DNA from: a bacterium UBA1459
GTDB taxonomy: Bacteria > Pseudomonadota > Alphaproteobacteria > CAJXXZ01 > UBA1459
Length of the DNA stretch: 24,045 nucleotides
Direction of reading: 5' to 3'
Assembly (NCBI GenBank): GCA_002325765.1
Contig: DCST01000011.1
Location: forward strand, 12,677-36,721
Made by a program: the position numbers and the translations under genes. Position 1 is the first letter of the stretch, and each line of letters starts with the position of its first letter. Of this stretch, positions 1 through 7,074 are shown in pieces. The notes under the pieces were generated by a model. The model had not been told where the DNA came from. It made no database searches and was given only the letters and a program-made list of their open reading frames with translations.

Positions 1-68
1 GATTGTGTTAATAAGTTAAAAAAAGTAGATTTTCCTACATTAGGCAAACCTACAATACCAGCTTTCAT
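1..68 (-). CDS. ychF: Redox-regulated ATPase YchF, N-terminal fragment
   Basis: Only the first 22 codons lie in the window; the gene runs off the left edge on the minus strand. The visible residues read M-K-A-G-I-V-G-L-P-N-V-G-K-S-T-F-F-N-L-L-T-Q, which carries the P-loop GLPNVGKST at residues 7-15, in the form typical of YchF/OLA1. YchF is a cytosolic TRAFAC-class NTPase that prefers ATP and associates with ribosomes. The start codon follows a run of TAAAA repeats. A TAAAAT hexamer ends 6 nt upstream, the spacing seen at many other starts here. Identification rests on the P-loop wording alone, but that wording is distinctive; a related GTPase such as Obg is less likely. Confidence 0.82.
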   Translation of the reverse strand, partial: MKAGIVGLPNVGKSTFFNLLTQ

Positions 69-70
69 AA

Positions 71-90
71 TTTTATTTTATTTTATTTTA
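71..90. repeat. Pentanucleotide repeat (TTTTA)x4
   Basis: Four perfect TTTTA units fill the gap between the Asn-rich small gene and ychF, and overlap the stop codon of the former. Such a tract can change length by slippage, which would alter the spacing just upstream of ychF. Confidence 0.8.
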
Positions 91-381
91 ATTTTTTCTT
101 GATGAGTTTTTCAATACTGTTTGTAATCTGTTAATTATAGCATTTCTATTTTCAGAAACTGTTTTTGGTCTACTTGAGTTAAAAATAGGAGTATTAGTTC
201 TGGTATTAGTTTGATTACGATTCATTTGATAAGGAGAGTTATTATTATTTATTTGATTATTATTATTATTATTATTATTATTTTGTTTGAGTATATTTGT
301 TCTTGTTAAATTAGATCTACTGTCTCTATAAACTATTCTAGCTACTACTATAAATTGTTTTGAGATATATGTTAAAAACAT
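88..381 (-). CDS. Small Asn-rich hypothetical protein (97 aa)
   Basis: I recognise no family. The first 35 residues are mixed and slightly basic. Residues about 34-52 are an asparagine tract with a run of nine N. The rest is polar, rich in Asn, Arg, Thr and Ser, and probably disordered. There is no signal peptide or clear membrane helix. The Asn run is encoded by a pure AAT repeat. The reading frame is supported as a real gene by a perfect TATAAT at 388-393 (minus strand) that ends exactly 6 nt before the ATG, the same arrangement as at recognised genes here. It lies directly upstream of ychF on the same strand, about 20 bases away, and is divergent from gltX. A spurious frame in AT-rich DNA cannot be fully excluded. 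Confidence 0.5.
   Translation of the reverse strand: MFLTYISKQFIVVARIVYRDSRSNLTRTNILKQNNNNNNNNNQINNNNSPYQMNRNQTNTRTNTPIFNSSRPKTVSENRNAIINRLQTVLKNSSRKN
256..282. repeat. Trinucleotide microsatellite (ATT)x9
   Basis: Nine uninterrupted ATT units lie inside the Asn-rich small gene, where they encode nine Asn on the minus strand. A change in copy number would keep the frame and only alter the length of the Asn run. Confidence 0.9.
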
Positions 382-387
382 AACTTA

Positions 388-393
388 ATTATA
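388..393 (-). promoter_or_regulatory. -10 element of the Asn-rich small gene
   Basis: Perfect TATAAT on the minus strand. Six bases separate it from the ATG, so initiation about 7 nt downstream of the hexamer would give a leaderless mRNA. No convincing -35 element was picked out. Confidence 0.5.
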
Positions 394-437
394 TATGTTA
401 AAGATTATAAATATGTTAAAAATGTTATATCTGTTTA

Positions 438-443
438 TATAAT
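438..443 (+). promoter_or_regulatory. -10 element of gltX
   Basis: Perfect TATAAT followed by six bases and the gltX ATG. No Shine-Dalgarno sequence is present. It forms a compact divergent promoter region of 68 bases with the minus-strand small gene. Confidence 0.55.
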
Positions 444-449
444 ATAAAT

Positions 450-1661
450 ATGGTTCGAACAAGATTTGCTCCATCTCCAACAGGAGATATGCATATTGCT
501 AACTTAAGAGTTGCTATAATAAACTGGCTATTTACTAAACAAAATAAAGGTAATTTTTTATTACGTATTGAAGATACAGATATGCTTAGATCAAAAATAG
601 AGTATGAAGAGAAAATACTAGAAATACTTCAGTGGATGAATATAGATTTTGATGATACATACATTAGACAAAGTGATAGAATATCATTATATCATAAGAA
701 AATAAAAGAAATATCTGAGTATACCTATTATTGTACCTGTGATAGTTTGCCCGAAGGAGAACATGAATGTAGAAATTCTAATTATACAGAAGGTGTATTA
801 AGATTTAAGACACCTCAAGAAGGATACACAAGCTATGATGATATGATTTTTGGTAAATTAACATATCCTAATAAAGAAATAGAAGACTTTGCATTATTAA
901 GAAGTGATAAGACTCCAACTTATTTATATGCAGTAGTTATAGATGATATTGATATGCAAATTACACATGTAATTCGAGGAGAAGATCATAAAACAAATAC
1001 TTTTAAGCAATTATTATTATATAATGCATTTAAATATAAACCTCCTATATTTGGTCACTTATCTATGATTAAAGGTGAAGATGGTCAAAAACTTTCAAAA
1101 AGAAATAGATCTGCATCTGTACAAAGTTATATTGATGATGGTTATTTACCAGAAGCTTTATTTAATAGTCTTATTCGATTAGGTTGGGGATATGGTAATG
1201 AAGAAATTATAGATAGAAATAAAGCTCTAGAAATTTTTGACATAAAAAAAATGAAATCATCTCCTTGTTCATTTGATGTTAAGAAATTAAATGCTTTATC
1301 AGCTCATTATTTGCGTAAAAATATACAATATATAACTTATAAAGTAATTGAAAAATATGATAATGGTGTTTTAGATATATGGAATAAACTAGGCCCTGAA
1401 ATACTTAAAAGATCCTGTACTTTATCTGATGTATATAGTCATATAGAATATTTATATAAATATAAACCTGGTATATATAGTATTAATGCTCAGTATTTGT
1501 ATGATAACCTTACAGAGATTTTAGAAAATAAAAATGATAAAGAAGCACTAAAAAACTTAAGAATAATACTAACTCACAGAGAAGAAGGATTAAGTATTTT
1601 TGATATTATAAATGCTCTTGGTATACAAGAGATTCAAAATAGAATAAGAGATTATATATAA
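450..1661 (+). CDS. gltX: Glutamate--tRNA ligase, short form (403 aa)
   Basis: Class I aminoacyl-tRNA synthetase that charges tRNA with glutamate in the cytosol. The N-terminal Rossmann domain begins RTRFAPSPTGDMHIANLR, with the HIGH-like motif as HIAN (residues 15-18). The KMSKS motif is KLSKR (214-218). The conserved IRGEDH stretch (about 175-180) and GWGYGNEE (about 245) are present. A cysteine-rich patch C95/C97/C107 sits where zinc-binding or remnant Cys residues occur in some GluRS. The protein is about 65 residues shorter than usual. The loss is mostly in the C-terminal anticodon-binding helical cage, although the final LTHREEGLSIFDIINALG block matches the normal family end. Since genomes of this lineage often carry two gltX copies, it could be the one acting on tRNA-Gln. 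The next gene starts 1 base after its stop, so the two are probably cotranscribed. Confidence 0.95.
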   Translation: MVRTRFAPSPTGDMHIANLRVAIINWLFTKQNKGNFLLRIEDTDMLRSKIEYEEKILEILQWMNIDFDDTYIRQSDRISLYHKKIKEISEYTYYCTCDSLPEGEHECRNSNYTEGVLRFKTPQEGYTSYDDMIFGKLTYPNKEIEDFALLRSDKTPTYLYAVVIDDIDMQITHVIRGEDHKTNTFKQLLLYNAFKYKPPIFGHLSMIKGEDGQKLSKRNRSASVQSYIDDGYLPEALFNSLIRLGWGYGNEEIIDRNKALEIFDIKKMKSSPCSFDVKKLNALSAHYLRKNIQYITYKVIEKYDNGVLDIWNKLGPEILKRSCTLSDVYSHIEYLYKYKPGIYSINAQYLYDNLTEILENKNDKEALKNLRIILTHREEGLSIFDIINALGIQEIQNRIRDYI

Positions 1662-1662
1662 T

Positions 1663-2676
1663 ATGCAAATTATACTTTACTTTTTACTTATTTTTTCTTA
1701 TATGTATTTAAAAATATCTCGTGATGCTTTTTTTATAATGAAGCAAGATACTTATTTAATAAGCATGAAACTTATATCTCTACTAACAATATACTGCATT
1801 TCTAATATTTTTAATTTTAATTTAAAGAGTAATCGTATTGTTTTTTTTGGATTAAATATTATTATATGTATATTGATTTTATTACTACCTAATACATACT
1901 ATTTACCAAACATCTTACATTATTTGCTTGTTGAAATGATTAGTATAATTATTAATATATGTTTTTGGTCTGTCGTAAAAAATAGAAATGTATTGTATGG
2001 ATCTGCTATTGCTACAACTATAGTAAGTCTTTTACAGTATTTTAGATACTTTAACTACTATATACCTATATTATCTTTAATTTTATCTTGTATAATACTT
2101 GTTTTTCAACCTGTAGTTATTAAGGATGAAAAATCTAATTTATCTTTTAAGTATAATCATATTTATTTGTTAGCTTTTTTTGTTAATATGTTTACTGGAA
2201 TTATTGATTTATTAGGTAAAGATGTAATTAAATCTTTCTCCAGCTCTTCAATAGAGTTTAATAGATATGTTGCTATTTTTTGGTTTTTTGAGAGTATATG
2301 TTCTTTGTTATTATTAACTTTTGCTCCTATTTTTAATGCAATTATTATATTGCCAATTTCTCAGTTTTTAGTATTTATTGAAAGTATTTTTACTGGATAT
2401 ATACTTGGTCATGCTCTTATTAATAAGGTTATTAAACATAATATTTTTAATGTTATAAAAAGAAATAAAGCTAAAAATATTTCTGATTTAAAATATATAA
2501 GTATTTTTGCTAAGTATGGTAAAATTTCTGGAGCTGTTGTTATTTTATTTGCAATGTTTTTATATCAATTGCTCTGTTTTTATAATATATGTTTTATTTC
2601 GAAAAAAATAATTATATATATATTTTTAATGTTAATTGCATTTATTAACTTATTTTTAGGTTATAAAATTAAATAA
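1663..2676 (+). CDS. Reduced Tlc/NTT-type nucleotide transporter-like membrane protein
   Basis: Integral membrane protein of 337 residues with roughly nine to ten hydrophobic segments. Several stretches line up in order with Tlc/NTT ATP/ADP translocases as I recall them: LKISRDAFFI (16-25) with the early LRSIKDGFVV block, VEMISIIINICFWSVV (89-104) with AELWGTMMLSLLFWQF, the segment starting YLLAFFVNMFTGIIDLLGKDV (about 168) with the central LIIAYGVSVNLVEGVWK block, and KYGKISGAVV (about 284-293) with GRLGKSGGAI. NTT proteins exchange or import nucleotides and occur in obligate intracellular bacteria and plastids. This one is much shorter than the usual 500 residues and divergent, so its substrate cannot be told. 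It follows gltX directly. The family assignment is moderate and rests on scattered motifs. Confidence 0.55.
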   Translation: MQIILYFLLIFSYMYLKISRDAFFIMKQDTYLISMKLISLLTIYCISNIFNFNLKSNRIVFFGLNIIICILILLLPNTYYLPNILHYLLVEMISIIINICFWSVVKNRNVLYGSAIATTIVSLLQYFRYFNYYIPILSLILSCIILVFQPVVIKDEKSNLSFKYNHIYLLAFFVNMFTGIIDLLGKDVIKSFSSSSIEFNRYVAIFWFFESICSLLLLTFAPIFNAIIILPISQFLVFIESIFTGYILGHALINKVIKHNIFNVIKRNKAKNISDLKYISIFAKYGKISGAVVILFAMFLYQLLCFYNICFISKKIIIYIFLMLIAFINLFLGYKIK

Positions 2677-2678
2677 AT

Positions 2679-4496
2679 TTATTGTAATTGTTTAATAATA
2701 TCATCATAAATATAGTTATGTTTTACAAAATATGAAAATATAAATTCAATTTGATCAAAAGGTATACTTTTAAGAAATAATAGCCTGGCTATATATTCAA
2801 TTCTATTTATAAAATTATTAATATCTCCAAATAAAGTTTTTTGATATTTCGCGCTTATTTTTAAAAATATTTTTTTTACAACTTTAATATATGAGTTCCA
2901 GGTATTATTTTCTGGTATATAATACACTGATCTACTTATAATTGCAGGATCTACTTCGTTTCCAACTAAAATTATAGGATAATTGTTAAAAGATTGAAGA
3001 TTATTTAATAATCTAGTAAATGATAATGTATTACGGTTATATCCATTGATATTAAGTATAAATACTTTTTGAGTAGATGTTGTAGATATCCATCCAATTG
3101 TAGTATATAATGCATCTCTAAAATATTTTGTAATTGTTATCTTAATACCAGTAGGAATAAAGTCATCTATAGTACTAATATTAATACTCCTATACATATC
3201 TTCTAATCTTATGCTTTCTATATTATTAAGTATTGATTTGTTATTAAAGTTTATAAAAACAAAATCAAAGTTGCTTCCTTGAAGTTTTAATATATTTATA
3301 AGTTCATATACACTTTCTGTAGATGAACATAAAATTAAACCAAAATTATTATTTTTTTTAATTAAATATTTAGATAAATTTGCAATATATAAATTATTAC
3401 TAATTAGGTCCAATCCATTACTATTTATACGAATATTTGGATTATATAATCTTATTATTGAGTCGAAGCTTTCATTTATTAAATCATACATAATGCGACT
3501 TGCTAATTGTTCTGCAATTTTTACATATGGAGCGGCAATAATTTGTGTTATTAATATATCTGTACCTGAAAATGTTGTGTGGTTATCTATCCTATTCATT
3601 AGATTTTCTACTTTAGGATCTTGAGTATTTATAGATATAATTTTTTGAAATCCTTCAAGAGTAGTATACAGCCTTTTAATACTTTCTCGATGATAAGGAC
3701 CTGAAATAAGAGGACTATATCCTATACCAAATACTCTTAATAAACCAGTTGCTAAAAAATTTGATTGTTTTGGTTCATATTTTTGTATAGTATCACCTAT
3801 TTTACTTGATACTTTTTGACACTTTCTAGCATAATTAGTTTCTAAAATATTCTGTATTTTATTATCAGGGTGATATTTCTCAGTTTTAAAAGTATCAATA
3901 ATATTATTTATTTCTGATATTGATAACAATGGCATATGTTTTTTTATTTCTTTAGCTTGATAAAATCTATTAAATTCTTTTTTATGTGATACCTGAGATT
4001 TGCAAAAAAAGTTAAATAACTCTTTATTTATCTTGCTATTTAATTTATTAGATAATAATATTCTAAGTTTAATATTATCTGGTAAATTTGAAGTATTATG
4101 TTTATTTATTAAATCAGACCAACTAATAACATCTAAATAATATTTATTGCCTTGTAAGCATATAAATGTTACATATTCTTGAGCAATAGATACATTTTCA
4201 TCAAAACATATAAAAGATTTAGTTGCCCATAAATAAGCTAAATCTCCAATACTTACATCATGTAATGCATTTAAAGACAATAATGTTACAAAACCTATAA
4301 AACTAGCAAATATATTAAAAAAAGTTAAGCATAATAATAATGCATATGACATATATTGAGCTTCTTGCCTCCATTTTTTCCATTTAAAAACAGCGTTATA
4401 CAAATATGTATATATAATATTATCAGAGTTATTATTAGGAATTTTTGAAAAATCATTCAGTGGTTGAAAAATATTTTCAGCAGCAAAACAAAACAT
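2679..4496 (-). CDS. Membrane-anchored protein resembling a decayed AAA+ ATPase (605 aa)
   Basis: A hydrophobic segment at about 49-76 is probably a membrane anchor or hairpin, and most of the protein follows it. No intact ATPase motif is present. However, the C-terminal third has the order of an AAA+ core with the key residues lost. FGLILCSSTESVYELINIL (385-403) occupies the Walker A strand-loop-helix position but lacks GxGKT. VFILNINGYN (478-487) occupies the Walker B position without the DE pair. IILVGNEVDPAIISRSVYYIP (508-528) resembles sensor 1 followed by an arginine-finger helix. The N-terminus MFCFAAENIFQ resembles the starts of the AAA+ proteins further right. A TATAAT ends 6 nt before the ATG. 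The gene is convergent with the transporter gene, 2 bases apart. The decayed-AAA+ reading is an inference; no known family was recognised with certainty. Confidence 0.45.
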   Translation of the reverse strand: MFCFAAENIFQPLNDFSKIPNNNSDNIIYTYLYNAVFKWKKWRQEAQYMSYALLLCLTFFNIFASFIGFVTLLSLNALHDVSIGDLAYLWATKSFICFDENVSIAQEYVTFICLQGNKYYLDVISWSDLINKHNTSNLPDNIKLRILLSNKLNSKINKELFNFFCKSQVSHKKEFNRFYQAKEIKKHMPLLSISEINNIIDTFKTEKYHPDNKIQNILETNYARKCQKVSSKIGDTIQKYEPKQSNFLATGLLRVFGIGYSPLISGPYHRESIKRLYTTLEGFQKIISINTQDPKVENLMNRIDNHTTFSGTDILITQIIAAPYVKIAEQLASRIMYDLINESFDSIIRLYNPNIRINSNGLDLISNNLYIANLSKYLIKKNNNFGLILCSSTESVYELINILKLQGSNFDFVFINFNNKSILNNIESIRLEDMYRSINISTIDDFIPTGIKITITKYFRDALYTTIGWISTTSTQKVFILNINGYNRNTLSFTRLLNNLQSFNNYPIILVGNEVDPAIISRSVYYIPENNTWNSYIKVVKKIFLKISAKYQKTLFGDINNFINRIEYIARLLFLKSIPFDQIEFIFSYFVKHNYIYDDIIKQLQ

Positions 4497-4502
4497 ATAA
4501 TT

Positions 4503-4508
4503 ATTATA
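4503..4508 (-). promoter_or_regulatory. -10 element of the 605-residue protein gene
   Basis: Perfect TATAAT on the minus strand, ending six bases before the ATG; no ribosome-binding sequence between them. It sits in a 45-base divergent gap shared with rplS. Confidence 0.5.
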
Positions 4509-4529
4509 TAATGTAAATCATAAATTTGA

Positions 4530-4535
4530 TATTAT
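4530..4535 (+). promoter_or_regulatory. Possible -10 element of rplS
   Basis: TATTAT followed by six bases and the rplS ATG. It is one base from consensus but shows the same spacing as at the other starts. Confidence 0.4.
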
Positions 4536-4541
4536 TAATAT

Positions 4542-4898
4542 ATGTCTAAAATACTAAATCAAATTAATACTGATCAACTCGCACAATTTTCTAATATTAT
4601 TATGCCTAAAGTAGGCAGTAGAGTAAAAGTATCTTATGTAACTATTGCAAATACTACTAAAATAAGAGAAGGATATGTAATAGGCATACAAAGAAGTGGT
4701 ATTACAACAACTGTTAGAGTGTTATATCCACATCAAGATCCTGCATTACGTTTAGTTGAATTATTACAAATATACTCACCAAAAGTTAAAATTGAAATGT
4801 TAGCTACTACTAATCGTAAAATTAGAGCAAAACTAAACTATTTAATTGAGAAAACACCAAAAAATATAAAACAAGCATTATCTGTTAGATTAAAATAA
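4542..4898 (+). CDS. rplS: Large ribosomal subunit protein bL19
   Basis: Protein of the 50S subunit at the 30S/50S interface. The L19 features are visible in order: an N-terminal helix (NQINTDQLAQF), the beta-barrel start VGSRVKVSY (25-33), the IREGYVIGIQRSGITTTVRVL core (41-61), LQIYSPKVKIEML (75-87) matching the usual FPLYSP-IDSIEV block, and KIRAKLNYLIEKT (92-104) matching VRRAKLYYLR. Length, 118 residues, is normal. The sequence is diverged, with unusual residues in the core. It is transcribed away from the 605-residue gene. Its 3' end overlaps the 3' end of the convergent ComEC-like gene by 9 bases. Confidence 0.85.
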   Translation: MSKILNQINTDQLAQFSNIIMPKVGSRVKVSYVTIANTTKIREGYVIGIQRSGITTTVRVLYPHQDPALRLVELLQIYSPKVKIEMLATTNRKIRAKLNYLIEKTPKNIKQALSVRLK

Positions 4899-6095
4899 AT
4901 TATAAACACCAGAAAATACTAATAATAACACAAATAAAAAATTAACTAACCTATTATATGGATATATAATTTTATAACCAATTAAAAAATAGTATAAAAA
5001 TACTTGATTGCTAAAGTTAATATTTAAAAACACGATTTTATTTAATAAATATATGCATTTTATTAGAATATCTACAGGATAATGTAATGGTGAAATAAAT
5101 ATCATTAATACAATCATTGGCAATAATATACTAAAAATAGGAATAACAAGCATATTTACAAAAATACTACTTACTGCAACATTTGGTATAAAATATAATA
5201 AATAAAATGGAACAGTATATGAACCGGAAGATAATGCAAAACTAGCTAGAAATGACATACCAAAACTCCAATCAAAAATAGCATTACAGGAAAATAATAA
5301 TATACAAAATGCAATAATTAATAACAATTTTTGTTTTGCAATACGATTATGTATTAATAAATATGCACTTGACATCAAAAATGCTTTAATTGCAGAATAT
5401 GGCGCAAAAATTAAATATAAGTATCCTAAACTTAAAATTATAATTATTATATTAACAATAGATCTAATTGGTAGTCTATAACTTAAATAGAAAGATAATG
5501 AACAACATTTTAGTAGTATTTTTTGAAATATTCTCATTAAAATCATAAAATGTAATCCTGAAATAGCTAATAAGTGATATGTACCAGCTTTACGAAATTG
5601 ATCTGCTTCTAACATAGGTATACCTAAAATTACACTTTTACAAAAATCTGCATACTCACTTATACTTAATCTTTTTTCAATAAATGCTCTAATTTTATGT
5701 AATAAATTTACTGAAGTATTAGTTATTTTATGTATTTTTATCATTCTAAGATATGATCTATAGTTATAACAACTTAAAGTTACTGTTTGTCCTATACTTA
5801 TTTTTTGAGGCTTACGAGTATATACAGATACAATATTAGATGAGATATATTTACTCTTAACTTCAGTAAGTATAATTTTATTATAAGATATACTAGACAC
5901 AACTCCTGTAAGTACTATAAATATTACATTAAAATATCTCATGACTATATACCCCAAACCAAACCATATAAATATACCAAAAGTGTTAGTAGTAATAAAA
6001 GTCAGACAAAACAATATCGATAAATATGATCTATGATATAATAATCCGCAACAATAAAAACAAAAATACTTTGCAATTTCCTGATATTTTAACAT
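4890..6095 (-). CDS. ComEC/Rec2-like DNA uptake channel protein lacking the C-terminal hydrolase domain
   Basis: ComEC forms the inner-membrane channel that takes up single-stranded DNA during natural transformation. Residues 1-75 hold two or three membrane helices. The stretch of about 75-130 is soluble and beta-rich, in the place of the ComEC OB-fold domain. Residues about 150-400 are the competence domain, with several helices. Its hallmark TYHLLAISGLHFMIL (about 172-186) matches the conserved LLAVSGLH signature, and KAFLMSSAYLL (about 237) matches the family R-A-x-L-M helix. At 401 residues it is far shorter than the usual 650-750. The C-terminal metallo-beta-lactamase-like domain, which degrades the non-transported strand, is absent, a shortening also seen in some other bacteria. 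The start overlaps the end of the upstream small membrane gene by 7 bases, so the two are probably cotranscribed. Confidence 0.8.
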   Translation of the reverse strand: MLKYQEIAKYFCFYCCGLLYHRSYLSILFCLTFITTNTFGIFIWFGLGYIVMRYFNVIFIVLTGVVSSISYNKIILTEVKSKYISSNIVSVYTRKPQKISIGQTVTLSCYNYRSYLRMIKIHKITNTSVNLLHKIRAFIEKRLSISEYADFCKSVILGIPMLEADQFRKAGTYHLLAISGLHFMILMRIFQKILLKCCSLSFYLSYRLPIRSIVNIIIIILSLGYLYLIFAPYSAIKAFLMSSAYLLIHNRIAKQKLLLIIAFCILLFSCNAIFDWSFGMSFLASFALSSGSYTVPFYLLYFIPNVAVSSIFVNMLVIPIFSILLPMIVLMIFISPLHYPVDILIKCIYLLNKIVFLNINFSNQVFLYYFLIGYKIIYPYNRLVNFLFVLLLVFSGVYNLF

Positions 6096-6451
6096 TTATA
6101 ATTATAAGAAAAAATAAAACTTATACATAAAGGAAGAAGTATATATAATTGAGATTGTAATCTATTTATACCTATGAAAAACAAGAAACTAAAGTATAAT
6201 TTTATATAATTAATATTTGAAGATAGAATATATAAAATAAATAATAAATCTCCATTGCCAATAAATATTATATCTATATTTGAAATTATCATTGTAATAA
6301 TAACACATAGTGATAATATATATTTTTTACCTATAAGACTATATAATAAAAATAGTATACCAAATATGTAGTATAAAATACTACTAAAGTCTCCATGTAT
6401 ATTATCTTCTATTGCTATATATAAGAATAATATTAATAAAATTAGCCAAAT
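6089..6451 (-). CDS. Probable small prepilin peptidase (CpaA/PilD-like), non-ATG start
   Basis: The frame is open from about 6484 down to the stop at 6089-6091. The only ATG, at 6292, would leave 67 residues and cut off a conserved part. From the ATT at 6449-6451 the product is about 120 residues with four to five hydrophobic segments. Two aspartate motifs fit the aspartyl prepilin peptidase family: an Asp after the first helix (YIAIEDNIHGD) and GNGDLLFILYIL, which matches the G-x-G-D-x-x-L-L signature. Such enzymes cleave the leader of type IV pilin-like proteins in the inner membrane. Placement next to the ComEC-like gene fits a DNA-uptake pseudopilus. The exact start is uncertain: an ATT start overlapping the ndk end, or a gene whose N-terminus has decayed, are both possible. 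Family assignment is moderate. Confidence 0.4.
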   Translation of the reverse strand: MWLILLILFLYIAIEDNIHGDFSSILYYIFGILFLLYSLIGKKYILSLCVIITMIISNIDIIFIGNGDLLFILYILSSNINYIKLYFSFLFFIGINRLQSQLYILLPLCISFIFSYNYKC

Positions 6452-6837
6452 AATATTTTTGATTCTCTTATTGCGCTTGCAATGCTATCAGATCCATGAA
6501 ATGCATTTTCATCTATTGAGTCTCCATATTTTCTTCTTAAAGTATTTTCTGCGGCTTGTAATGGATTTGTATGACCTACTAATTCTCTAAAACTTGCTAC
6601 GGCATTTTCTTTTTCTAAAAGTAATACTATGATTTCTGTACTTGTCATAAACTTTATAAGATCATTAAAAAAAAGCCTATCTTTATGCTCAGTATAAAAC
6701 TCTTCAGCAATTTCTTTAGTCATTTGCATTGTTTTTTGTTTTACAATTCTAAAGCCATGTGATGTAATTTCGATAATTGCTTCTGAAAAGTTTTTTTTCA
6801 TTAAGTTTGGTTTAATTAAGCATATTGTTTGTTCCAT
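6442..6837 (-). CDS. ndk: Nucleoside diphosphate kinase
   Basis: Cytosolic enzyme that transfers the gamma-phosphate of a nucleoside triphosphate to a nucleoside diphosphate through a phosphohistidine. The catalytic histidine is H114 in NAFHGSDS (111-118), the family signature. Other conserved parts are TICLIKPNLMKK (4-15), GHTNPLQAAENTLRRKYG (88-105) and the closing SAIRESKILF. At 131 residues it is slightly shorter than the usual 140-150, but complete. A TATACT hexamer ends 6 nt before the ATG, with only A and T between, so no ribosome-binding site is present. The 3' end overlaps the open frame of the probable prepilin peptidase. In an organism that may import nucleotides, Ndk keeps the triphosphate pools balanced. 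Confidence 0.95.
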   Translation of the reverse strand: MEQTICLIKPNLMKKNFSEAIIEITSHGFRIVKQKTMQMTKEIAEEFYTEHKDRLFFNDLIKFMTSTEIIVLLLEKENAVASFRELVGHTNPLQAAENTLRRKYGDSIDENAFHGSDSIASAIRESKILFG

Positions 6838-6843
6838 ATTTTT

Positions 6844-6849
6844 AGTATA
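6844..6849 (-). promoter_or_regulatory. -10 element of ndk
   Basis: TATACT on the minus strand, six bases before the ndk ATG. It shares an 84-base divergent region with the 47-residue gene. Confidence 0.5.
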
Positions 6850-6909
6850 TAAAATTATAAAATTTGTATGAGTTAAAACTTATATTTTTTATATGTTTTT
6901 TATTTATGT

Positions 6910-6915
6910 TATAAT
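6910..6915 (+). promoter_or_regulatory. -10 element of the 47-residue gene
   Basis: Perfect TATAAT followed by six bases (AGTTAA) and ATG. It probably also serves the lytic transglycosylase gene that follows. Confidence 0.5.
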
Positions 6916-6921
6916 AGTTAA

Positions 6922-7065
6922 ATGATTTACACTTGCTTATATGCATATTCTAGTTATATAGATCCATCTGATCAGTTATTTAATTTAATTCAAATCTCTA
7001 AAAATGTTAAATGGATACAAGATATATTTAATTTTGCAAGTCAAATTTCTTTAAATGATAATTAA
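6922..7065 (+). CDS. Small hypothetical protein (47 aa)
   Basis: Begins MIYTCLYAYSSYIDPSDQ and ends FASQISLNDN; no family recognised. It has no signal peptide and no full membrane helix, but the first ten residues are fairly hydrophobic. Support for a real gene is positional: a perfect TATAAT lies exactly 6 nt before the ATG, as at recognised genes here, and the lytic transglycosylase gene starts 9 bases after its stop. It may be the first gene of that operon, or a short leader ORF that sets transglycosylase expression. Confidence 0.45.
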   Translation: MIYTCLYAYSSYIDPSDQLFNLIQISKNVKWIQDIFNFASQISLNDN

Positions 7066-7074
7066 ATAAAAGAT

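Noticed and set aside
2679..4496. A functional ATPase call for the 605-residue protein
   Set aside because: Neither GxxGxGK[ST] nor a Walker B acidic pair is present; only the order of strands suggests AAA+ ancestry.
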